Source: JBHEKP01 sp041859375 (lineage in GTDB: Bacteria; Hydrogenedentota; Hydrogenedentia; Hydrogenedentales; CAITNO01). From it: a stretch of DNA of 8,045 bases. Below the pieces are notes generated by a model. It did not search any database, was not told the DNA's origin, and saw only the letters and a list, made by a program, of their open reading frames with translations. The position numbers and the translations under genes were made by a program. This document shows, one piece after another, positions 1 through 5,547 of this stretch. The number at the start of each line of letters is the position of its first letter. The first letter of the stretch is position 1. The stretch is from NCBI GenBank assembly GCA_041859375.1, contig JBHEKP010000185.1:1-8045 (forward strand), in the 5' to 3' direction.

Positions 1-64
1 TCCATGTGCCGTGGGGGGCGCGCTGATGGTACACTGGTAACCAATTAAACAAATGGAAAAACAG

Positions 65-87
65 GACGGCGCGCGGCGCGCGCCGTC
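65..87. repeat. Perfect GC-rich hairpin in the leader of the first gene
   Basis: A perfect 10-bp inverted repeat (arms 65-74 and 78-87, gacggcgcgc / gcgcgccgtc) has a 3-base GGC loop. It lies 4 bases upstream of the ribosome binding site of the 343-aa gene. There is no T run after it on the plus strand. On the minus strand it is followed by CTGTTTTT, the pattern of an intrinsic terminator for leftward transcription. It could be a leftward terminator, a 5' UTR structure affecting translation of the downstream gene, or the end of a transcription unit lying outside the window. The structure is certain from the sequence; its role is not. Confidence 0.55.
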
Positions 88-105
88 ATTCGAGGAATTT
101 CACCC

Positions 106-1137
106 ATGCAGAAAAGACGCCGTCCGGCGGCGGGAAAGACCCCGCGCCCCGACAATGTGATCAACGTGAAATGGCGCGCGGGGCGCTGTTTCATGCCCGC
201 CGGCATGCCGGAGCACCTGGCATTCTTCCGGATGGAGACGCTGCAGAACGCTGTGGAGCACCTGCTTACCATCCGAGACCCCTATGTGCAGGCGGCATTC
301 CGCAAGACGCTGGGGGCTGACACACAGCTTAAAACGCTTTCCTTTGACCTGGCGTCGGAGGAGGCCAACCGCTTTTTGTTTTTAGCCACCGGCGGCAGCC
401 GCCAGCTCGGGCAGACCACACTCGGCTGGGTGGTGGCGAGGAACCACCAGGAATTCGGCACGGCGGTGAAGGCGGGCTGGGAGGGGTTGCGCCTGTTGCA
501 CCGCGCGGCCCCGGCGCTGACGACCTATCCGCTGGTGTCGGGCTTTGTGTTCATGCCGGACCGGCACGGGCGCACCGCGATGGGCCGCGAACTCCCCGGC
601 TATTTTGTCGCCTGGCCGGAGGGGGCCGCGCCGCTCCATGCCGGACGGCCCGACCAGCTTTCGCTGCGTCTTGCCGCCGGGTTCAAATTGCTTTCCCGCG
701 CGGAGACGGAATCCATGCGCGGGGGGCTTGCGGAACTGGCGCTGCGCGCCTACAACGTTGAGCGCGGGGTGGGGGTGAACCTTTCGGCCATCAACCCGGA
801 GGACATCCTGGGCTGGCGCGGCGCTTCGGGAAAGAACCCCACGGGCATCCGCGCCTACTTCTCCCGCGCCCGCGAGACGCGCACCACGCCGGGCCGTTAC
901 CTCACCCGGGTGCTTCAGGCGGCCTGGCCCACGCCCGCCGGGCCCTGCCCCTGGACGCCGTCGGATCCGGAGGTTTTCGCCGGGGTGCTCAGGACGGTGG
1001 CGGGGGAGGGAGCCGCGGACTGGATGCTGGAATGCGCCGAACAGCAGGCGCGCATCATCCGGGGCGGGGGTGAGCGCACGCAGTTCGCCCACGGCCAGGG
1101 CTATATTGAAACCCTCCGGGAAATCATGCTGAAATGA
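106..1137 (+). CDS. Hypothetical protein, 343 aa, no family recognised
   Basis: I do not recognise this protein. The start is supported by GAGGA at 92-96, nine bases before the ATG; the next in-frame Met codons (residues 30 and 34) lack such a site. The N-terminus is strongly basic (KRRRP near residue 3) with no signal peptide or membrane segment, so it is probably cytoplasmic. Visible blocks are a beta-strand-like stretch ending in WVVARN (residues 108-113), an amphipathic helix with WEGLRLLHRAAP (125-136), a hydrophobic strand GYFVAWPEG (165-173) and a segment with INPEDIL (229-235). The order faintly resembles a kinase-like fold (strand, helix with a Glu, hinge, catalytic-loop-like segment), but no HRD or DFG motif is present, so no function is assigned. 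It is probably co-transcribed with the beta-helix gene 35 bases downstream. Coding status is well supported by length, ribosome binding site and typical composition. Confidence 0.8.
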   Translation: MQKRRRPAAGKTPRPDNVINVKWRAGRCFMPAGMPEHLAFFRMETLQNAVEHLLTIRDPYVQAAFRKTLGADTQLKTLSFDLASEEANRFLFLATGGSRQLGQTTLGWVVARNHQEFGTAVKAGWEGLRLLHRAAPALTTYPLVSGFVFMPDRHGRTAMGRELPGYFVAWPEGAAPLHAGRPDQLSLRLAAGFKLLSRAETESMRGGLAELALRAYNVERGVGVNLSAINPEDILGWRGASGKNPTGIRAYFSRARETRTTPGRYLTRVLQAAWPTPAGPCPWTPSDPEVFAGVLRTVAGEGAADWMLECAEQQARIIRGGGERTQFAHGQGYIETLREIMLK

Positions 1138-1160
1138 GCGTCCCGCGAAGGGCGTATTGA

Positions 1161-1167
1161 AAGGAAG
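1161..1167 (+). promoter_or_regulatory. Ribosome binding site of the beta-helix gene
   Basis: AAGGAAG lies five bases before the ATG at 1173. It selects this ATG over an out-of-frame ATG at 1168 that overlaps it. The site sits in the 35-base gap after the upstream gene, consistent with an operon that is translated gene by gene. Confidence 0.6.
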
Positions 1168-1172
1168 ATGAG

Positions 1173-3386
1173 ATGCGGCGTTCATGCCTTGCCGTTCTTG
1201 TGATGCTGGCCGCGTGCAGCCTGTCCGTGTCCGCCCAGGAGGCGCCGGTGCTCTTTGTCTCGGCCCAGGGCAATGATGAGTGGTCCGGGAAGCTGCCCGA
1301 TCCCGCTCCCGACGGCAGTGACGGCCCCGTGGGAAGCCTTGTCCGCGCGCGGGATTTGCTGCGCGGCATGGACCTGTCCGCGGGCGCGATGGTGTATGTG
1401 CGCGCGGGCGTCTATTACCTGCGCGAACCGCTGGTTCTTGAGAAACAGGATTCCGGCGTCCCGGGCAGCCCCGTGGTGTGGCAGGCGTGGCCGGGCGAGG
1501 CGGTGCGCTTTTCGGGCGGCGCTCCGGTGCTCAAGTTTGAACCCCACAAGGACGCCATCCTCAAGGCGGACGTTTCCACGCTCAACCTGGGCGGGGCGGG
1601 GCCGCACCAGCTCTTTATGAATGGTGACCGCCAAATTCCCGCGCGCTGGCCCAACAGGGGCGATGATGACATGCCGGGCGGCAAATGGGCCTTTGTGGCG
1701 GCCTCCGTGGACGCGGAGAAGAGCAAGAGCTTCGTCTACGGCGGTGACCGGCCCGGAACATGGGGGGACGCGAAGGGCGTCGAGGTGTCCATATGGCCCA
1801 ATTACAACTGGTGGCAGACCATCGCCCCCGTGGCGGTCATTGACGCGGCCGCGAAGAAGGTCACCCTGGACAAGGATTTACCCTACACCATCGAGCCGGG
1901 GCGGCGCTTCTTCTTCCAGAACATCCTTGCCGAACTGGACGCGCCGGGCGAATGGTACCTGGATCGCCCTTCGAACACCCTCTATTTCTGGCCGCCCGCA
2001 CCGGTGGAAAACGCCGAGGTGGTGCTGCCCGCGGCTGCGGGCATTGTGCGCATGTCCGGCGTGACCGATCTCGCCTGGATGGGATTTACCATGGAGGCGG
2101 TGACGGGTGACGCCGTGGCGGTGGAAAACTGCGAGCGTGTGCTCACGGCGCGCGGTGTTGTGCGGAACACGGGCGGTTTTGGCGTCACGGTGCGCGGCGG
2201 CAAGTCCTGCAAGGTGGCCGGATGCGACATTTACGCCACGGGCCGGGGCGGCATCGTTCTGGAGGGCGGCGACCGCAAGTCGCTCACCCCCGCCGCGCAC
2301 GAGGCCGTGAACAACCACATCCACCATTTTGCCAACCTTTATCAAACCTATGAGACGGCGGTGAACATAAGCGGCGTGGGCAACCGCATCGCCCACAACC
2401 TCATCCACGACGCGCCGCACATCGGCATCCTCCTCACCGGCAATGACCACATCATCGAGTACAACGACGTTTCGCGGGTGTGCATGGAGGGCAGCGACAA
2501 CGGGGCCTTTTACATGGGCCGCGACTGGACCCAGCGGGGCAACGTGATCCGCTTCAACAAGTTCCACGACATTTACGGCTTCGGCCTCGCCGGGCTGGCC
2601 GCCGGGGAGGACGGCAAGTACCACTACGAGTCCCCCCACCAGGCCTGGGGCGTTTACCTGGACGACTGCAGCAGCGGCACCACCATCCTGGGCAACATTT
2701 TCTACCGGGTGCCGCTGTGCGGCGTCATGATCGGCGGCGGCCGGGACAATGTGGTGGAGAACAACATCTTTGTGGACAGCATCCCCGCGCTGCACATCGA
2801 CGACCGCTGGGACGGCTACTGCTGGGATCTGATGAAGGAGCGCCTGGAGGCGATGGACCACCAGAATCCGCCCTACAGCACGCGCTATCCGGAACTGCTC
2901 AAGATGGGCGACGATCCCCGCAAACCGGCAAACAACAGGTTTGTCCGGAATATTGTCGCCTACACGCGCGAGGATTACCGCGGCCTGAGCACGGCGAAAC
3001 CGGATTCGGGCACGGCGGTGGCCTACAACCTGAGCCCGTTTGATCCGGAAAGCACGGAAATTGACTCAAACGTCCTGTTCCACCCAACCCTGCCGAAGGT
3101 GTTCTGCCGCACCTACAAGCAGGATGACGGTGCGACGGTGGAATGGCTGGCCTGGCAGGAGCGCGGCTTTGACAAACAGAGCGAACTGGCGGATCCAAGA
3201 TTCATCAAGGCGGACGAGGACGACTATTCCCTGCGCAACGAGTCGCCCGCGTTAAAGCTGGGCTTCAAGGCCATCCAGGACACCCGCATCGGCCTGTACA
3301 GGGATGAATTCCGCGCATCATGGCCCCCTCCCCAAACCGAGAAAGGCGCCGCGCCGCACAAGGAATGGGCGGTGGCTGCGGAGTAG
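1173..3386 (+). CDS. Exported right-handed parallel beta-helix protein, GH141-like
   Basis: This is a 737-aa secreted protein of the parallel beta-helix class, probably a polysaccharide-active enzyme. The N-terminus (MRR, then a hydrophobic run to about residue 15) is a signal peptide. It contains a possible lipobox LAAC (residues 12-15) and also a signal peptidase I-like site after VSA (19-21), so either a lipoprotein or a soluble exported form is possible. Residues 27-115 carry the family entry block: FVSAQGND, a segment with RARDLLR, VYVRAGVYYLREPLVL and a PGE-x-VRFSGG end. Residues about 290-600 contain repeated helix rungs rich in N and I/V/G, such as NRIAHNLIHDAPHIGIL (404-420), NVIRFNKFHDI (457-467), TTILGNIFYRVPLCGVMIGG (503-522) and NVVENNIFVDS (526-536). 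Acidic residues in DNGAFYMG (442-449) and VYLDD (494-498) lie where GH141-type proteins place putative catalytic Asp, but I cannot assign the catalytic pair. The C-terminal block (ADPRF near 673, DYSLRNESPALKLGF) is also typical of this group. Substrate is unknown. The beta-helix call is strong; the GH141 call is a resemblance. Confidence 0.88.
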   Translation: MRRSCLAVLVMLAACSLSVSAQEAPVLFVSAQGNDEWSGKLPDPAPDGSDGPVGSLVRARDLLRGMDLSAGAMVYVRAGVYYLREPLVLEKQDSGVPGSPVVWQAWPGEAVRFSGGAPVLKFEPHKDAILKADVSTLNLGGAGPHQLFMNGDRQIPARWPNRGDDDMPGGKWAFVAASVDAEKSKSFVYGGDRPGTWGDAKGVEVSIWPNYNWWQTIAPVAVIDAAAKKVTLDKDLPYTIEPGRRFFFQNILAELDAPGEWYLDRPSNTLYFWPPAPVENAEVVLPAAAGIVRMSGVTDLAWMGFTMEAVTGDAVAVENCERVLTARGVVRNTGGFGVTVRGGKSCKVAGCDIYATGRGGIVLEGGDRKSLTPAAHEAVNNHIHHFANLYQTYETAVNISGVGNRIAHNLIHDAPHIGILLTGNDHIIEYNDVSRVCMEGSDNGAFYMGRDWTQRGNVIRFNKFHDIYGFGLAGLAAGEDGKYHYESPHQAWGVYLDDCSSGTTILGNIFYRVPLCGVMIGGGRDNVVENNIFVDSIPALHIDDRWDGYCWDLMKERLEAMDHQNPPYSTRYPELLKMGDDPRKPANNRFVRNIVAYTREDYRGLSTAKPDSGTAVAYNLSPFDPESTEIDSNVLFHPTLPKVFCRTYKQDDGATVEWLAWQERGFDKQSELADPRFIKADEDDYSLRNESPALKLGFKAIQDTRIGLYRDEFRASWPPPQTEKGAAPHKEWAVAAE

Positions 3387-3409
3387 CGGCTCAAGTCAAC
3401 GGCAAAAAC

Positions 3410-3447
3410 AACGGGCCGCGGCAGTCGTTCGAGTGTCGCGGCCCGTT
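3410..3447. terminator. Hairpin terminator between convergent genes
   Basis: Arms 3410-3420 (aacgggccgcg) and 3437-3447 (cgcggcccgtt) are a perfect 11-bp inverted repeat. It can be extended inward by three pairs (3421-3423 with 3434-3436, one of them G-U), leaving a 10-base loop. On the minus strand the stem is followed by GTTTTTGCC (T run 3404-3408 read as A's on plus), so it is a good intrinsic terminator for the 41-aa ORF, whose stop is about 30 bases upstream. On the plus strand only three T's follow, so it would be a weaker terminator for the beta-helix gene ending at 3386. It therefore probably serves both convergent units. Confidence 0.7.
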
Positions 3448-3477
3448 TGATCTCGTGCGTTGTTCCGGAACGCCGGT

Positions 3478-3603
3478 TTAGAAGTGGAGCCGGATGGTGC
3501 CGATCGGATCCTTGAAAAAGTTTCCGATGCTCTCAAAGAGGCTGGGATGGCCCAACAGCGCCTTTGCGGGAACGGACTTGCTCATGATGCTGACGTGCTT
3601 CAT
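3478..3603 (-). CDS. Small protein of 41 aa, unknown function
   Basis: This minus-strand ORF begins at ATG 3603-3601 and ends with TAA at 3480-3478. AAAAGGAGA (AGGAG at 3617-3613) lies nine bases upstream of the ATG, a near-perfect Shine-Dalgarno and the strongest in the window. The frame stays open upstream to 3663, but that extension would run through the ribosome binding site, so the shorter start is preferred. The product begins MKHVSIMSKSVPAKALLG and ends IGTIRLHF. It is basic at the N-terminus, has no Cys and no clear signal peptide, and has a hydrophobic/aromatic middle (SLFESIGNFFKDP, residues 21-33) that could form an amphipathic helix. It lies 113 bases downstream of the kinase gene on the same strand and is followed by a terminator. 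No known family is recognised. The supported start, the terminator and the gene-like spacing argue that it is real. Possible roles are a regulator, a kinase partner or substrate, or a peptide product; none is shown. Confidence 0.6.
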   Translation of the reverse strand: MKHVSIMSKSVPAKALLGHPSLFESIGNFFKDPIGTIRLHF

Positions 3604-3612
3604 TGTCACAGT

Positions 3613-3619
3613 CTCCTTT
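3613..3619 (-). promoter_or_regulatory. Strong ribosome binding site of the 41-aa ORF
   Basis: Read on the minus strand this is AAAGGAG, nearly complementary to the 16S rRNA tail, nine bases before the ATG at 3603. It fixes the start of the small ORF and rules out the longer in-frame reading that begins at 3663. Confidence 0.65.
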
Positions 3620-3661
3620 TGTTGTGTGCGCCTCGTTTTTGCGGGCGGCTTTGTGATTAAC

Positions 3662-3677
3662 AACAGAAGTTACTGTT
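3662..3677. repeat. Short inverted repeat upstream of the 41-aa ORF
   Basis: AACAG (3662-3666) and CTGTT (3673-3677) form a 5-bp inverted repeat around a 6-base centre. It sits in the AT-richer gap between the kinase stop and the small ORF (3604-3716). It could be an operator half-site pair or chance. I see no convincing -35/-10 pair in this gap, so the small ORF may depend on the kinase promoter. Confidence 0.2.
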
Positions 3678-3716
3678 AGATTCCGTGGCTGTTACGGATG
3701 CCGGTGTGCGGAGGGA

Positions 3717-5396
3717 TCAGTCTTGGGCGGTGGCGGGCTGGGGAACAACGGCCACGCATCTGAAACCAATGGTTTTTAGCTGTGTTTCCGGGAAAAAACC
3801 CTTGCGCGCGGTGGTGGTGAGCTCCTCCGCCGGGGACGTCCAGCATCCCCCGCGCACAGCGCGGATGGGGGTTTGGGCGGTGGCGGGCTGTTGCTGCCGG
3901 TTTTGGCTGTAGGGCGCGTAGGGGTCAAGGGTCCATTCATGCACATTGCCCGCCATGTCAAGCAGCCCCTCGGGGGTCTGGCCCTCCTCATGCAGCGTCA
4001 CCACGGAGGGAATGCCAAGGAAATCCTGAAAATTGGCCAGTTGTGGGGTGGGCGGCAGGTTGCCCCAGGGATGGCGTCGGTTTTGCTGTCCCCGCGCCGC
4101 AAACTCCCACTGCGCCTCGGTGGGCAGCGTTTTTCCCGCCCAGTGGGCGTAGGCCATTGCCTCGTGCCAGGACACGCCCACCACGGGCTGGTCGGGGCCG
4201 TTGCATTCCGGATCGCGCCAGAATTTGGGCTCCGGCGCGCCGGTTTCCCGCATGTATGCGGCGTATTGCGCGGTGGTCACGGGGTGGGAGTCCATCCAGA
4301 AGGGCCCCACAAACACCTCCGCCTCCGGCGCCTCCTCCCTGCACAGGTTTGATCCCATCAGGAAACGCCCCCCGGCGAAGAACACCATGCCCTCCGTGGA
4401 GAAGGGTTCGTTCTGCCCCGCGTTTTCGGTGTAGGGCGGCGTGTAGGACTGCCGGTACGCCCCGAGCAGGGCCGCGCGGAATTCGGCGGCGGACTGCCAG
4501 CGCGCGTCCCGGTCTTCCTGCAGCGCCTTCTCAAGCACCTGCACCAGTGACGGGGAAACGTCCCGCCTGACCCGGTCCAGCGGCCTGGGCGGCTCGTTGG
4601 GGGTGCGCAGGTTGAGCAGTTCCCGCAGCACCAGCCCGACGGCATAAAGGTCGGTGCGCTGGTCCAGCGGCTGGAAAAGGCGCTGTTCCGGCGCCGTGTA
4701 GGGCAGGGTGCCCACCACCCGTTTTTTTGGCTTATGCCCGTCCTCGGAGTTAAGGTCTTCCTGCACGGCCAGGGCCAGCCCGAAATCGAGCAGTTTGACC
4801 CGTTCATTGGCGAGAAGCATCACGTTTTCCGGCTTGATGTCGCGGTGGACCACAAAGCGGTGGGCGTAGTCCAGGCCCGCGAGCATCTGCTCCACCACGC
4901 GCACGGCGAAACGCACCTCGATGAGCGTCTTTTCCGCGCGGTGGCGCTGGAGCATGTCGCGCAGGGACTCCCCCGCTGCGTGCTCCATTGAAATGTAAAG
5001 CACGCCCTCGCGGGTGAAGTTTACGTCGTGGACCACCACGATGTTTTCATGGCGGAGGCGGCGCGTGACCAGGGCCTCCTGAAGGAAGAAGCGGCGGGCT
5101 TTGTCGGTGCGCAGCAGGTCGGTGCGCATGAATTTCAGGGCCACGTCCTCGTTCACAAGGGAGTCATGGGCCTGGTAGACCACGCCCATCCCCCCGTGGC
5201 CGATGCGCTGAAGGATGACGTAGCGGTCGGCCACCCGCTGGCCGGGCTGGAAATCCAGCGGGGAGGAGGAGGGGCGGACGGGGGCGGCGGGAACTGTCAC
5301 CGGCTGGCCGCAGTTGAAACAGATCCCCTGCCTCCCCTGTACAGTGGAGGGAACGTATATTTTGAGCCCGCATTGGCGGCATGCAACTTCAATCAT
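3717..5396 (-). CDS. Ser/Thr protein kinase with zinc ribbon and C-terminal FGE-sulfatase domain
   Basis: This 559-aa protein starts at ATG 5396-5394. An N-terminal zinc ribbon-like segment has C6-x2-C9 and C26-x2-C29. The Hanks-type kinase domain spans about residues 59-315. It has a glycine loop GHGGMG (66-71), the ATP-binding Lys in VALKFM (K88), the helix-C Glu (E107), HRD (184-186) followed by KPEN, DFG (204-206) and APE (235-237), so it should be catalytically active on Ser/Thr. An FGE-sulfatase (DUF323/SUMF1-type) domain covers about 335-550: GGRFLMGS, VGVSWHEAMAYAHWAGKTLPTEAQWEFAARG (407-436, key W and E), PWGN (443-446), DMAGNVHEW (480-488), RGGCW and GFRC. The two active-site cysteines of true formylglycine-generating enzymes, which fall between RGG and GFRC, appear absent, so this domain is probably a binding module. 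No transmembrane segment is seen, so the protein is likely cytoplasmic. There is no Shine-Dalgarno before the ATG, and a start at or near the 5' end of the mRNA is possible. Targets are unknown. Confidence 0.93.
   Translation of the reverse strand: MIEVACRQCGLKIYVPSTVQGRQGICFNCGQPVTVPAAPVRPSSSPLDFQPGQRVADRYVILQRIGHGGMGVVYQAHDSLVNEDVALKFMRTDLLRTDKARRFFLQEALVTRRLRHENIVVVHDVNFTREGVLYISMEHAAGESLRDMLQRHRAEKTLIEVRFAVRVVEQMLAGLDYAHRFVVHRDIKPENVMLLANERVKLLDFGLALAVQEDLNSEDGHKPKKRVVGTLPYTAPEQRLFQPLDQRTDLYAVGLVLRELLNLRTPNEPPRPLDRVRRDVSPSLVQVLEKALQEDRDARWQSAAEFRAALLGAYRQSYTPPYTENAGQNEPFSTEGMVFFAGGRFLMGSNLCREEAPEAEVFVGPFWMDSHPVTTAQYAAYMRETGAPEPKFWRDPECNGPDQPVVGVSWHEAMAYAHWAGKTLPTEAQWEFAARGQQNRRHPWGNLPPTPQLANFQDFLGIPSVVTLHEEGQTPEGLLDMAGNVHEWTLDPYAPYSQNRQQQPATAQTPIRAVRGGCWTSPAEELTTTARKGFFPETQLKTIGFRCVAVVPQPATAQD
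3723..3890 (-). repeat. Two exact 18-base copies near the 3' end of the kinase gene
   Basis: The 18-base sequence ttgggcggtggcgggctg occurs at 3723-3740 and again at 3873-3890 on the plus strand, exactly 150 bases (50 codons) apart. In the kinase gene both copies encode QPATAQ (residues 503-508 and 553-558), the second being almost the extreme C-terminus. The intervening sequence is the conserved end of the FGE-type domain and is not itself repeated. It may be a small copied segment or linker convergence. Confidence 0.55.
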
Positions 5397-5406
5397 AGTA
5401 ATGTAT

Positions 5407-5436
5407 AGAATAACGGCCACAACGCCGCCGGGACAA
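5407..5436 (-). promoter_or_regulatory. Possible kinase-gene promoter
   Basis: Read on the minus strand, TTGTCC (5436-5431) and TATTCT (5412-5407) are spaced by 18 bases. Transcription would begin about four bases before the kinase ATG at 5396, fitting the absence of a ribosome binding site there. An overlapping TATACA (5407-5402) would start transcription at the ATG itself. Neither hexamer pair is close to consensus, so this is tentative. Confidence 0.3.
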
Positions 5437-5455
5437 CTTCCGGGGACGGCGTTGT
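5419..5455. promoter_or_regulatory. 9-bp inverted repeat between divergent genes, candidate operator
   Basis: ACAACGCCG (5419-5427) and CGGCGTTGT (5447-5455) are a perfect inverted repeat with a 19-base centre, inside which CCGG at 5428-5431 and 5440-5443 can also pair. It overlaps the proposed kinase -35 element and abuts the rightward -35 at 5457. A protein bound here could control both divergent units. It could instead be an RNA hairpin or chance in GC-rich DNA. Confidence 0.4.
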
Positions 5456-5456
5456 A

Positions 5457-5486
5457 TTGAACCACGGCGGCCGGGGCTTCTATAGT
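5457..5486 (+). promoter_or_regulatory. Sigma-70-like promoter of the cohesin-like gene
   Basis: TTGAAC (5457-5462) and TATAGT (5481-5486) are separated by 18 bases. The -10 box matches consensus at five of six positions and the -35 at four of six. Transcription would begin near 5493, leaving a leader of about 55 bases before the ATG at 5548. This argues against the upstream GTG at 5485, which lies inside the -10 box. Confidence 0.5.
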
Positions 5487-5547
5487 GGCGGTGTTTTTAG
5501 GCTGGTTTTCCGGGTTGGTCCGCAGGGAGAACAGGATTTTGAACACG

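Noticed and set aside
1..48. Possible tail of an upstream gene ending at TAA 46-48
   Set aside because: Only about 15 codons are visible, and another frame also closes nearby (TAA 38-40). There is nothing to choose between them.
382..1185. Minus-strand ORF of 267 codons
   Set aside because: It is antisense to the 343-aa gene, very rich in Arg, Gly, Pro and His, and matches no family. It is a by-product of high GC at third codon positions.
1878..2861. Long minus-strand ORF of 327 codons
   Set aside because: It is antisense to the beta-helix gene, rich in V, A and H as expected from the complement of a GC-rich gene, and has no recognisable motif.
3460..3679. Plus-strand short ORFs over the 41-aa gene
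   Set aside because: They have no ribosome binding site, run against the strong minus-strand start signal and begin inside or after the terminator region.
5485..5547. GTG at 5485 as the start of the cohesin-like gene
   Set aside because: It would place a 21-residue extension before the signal peptide and lies within the proposed -10 box (TATAGT), upstream of the expected transcript start.
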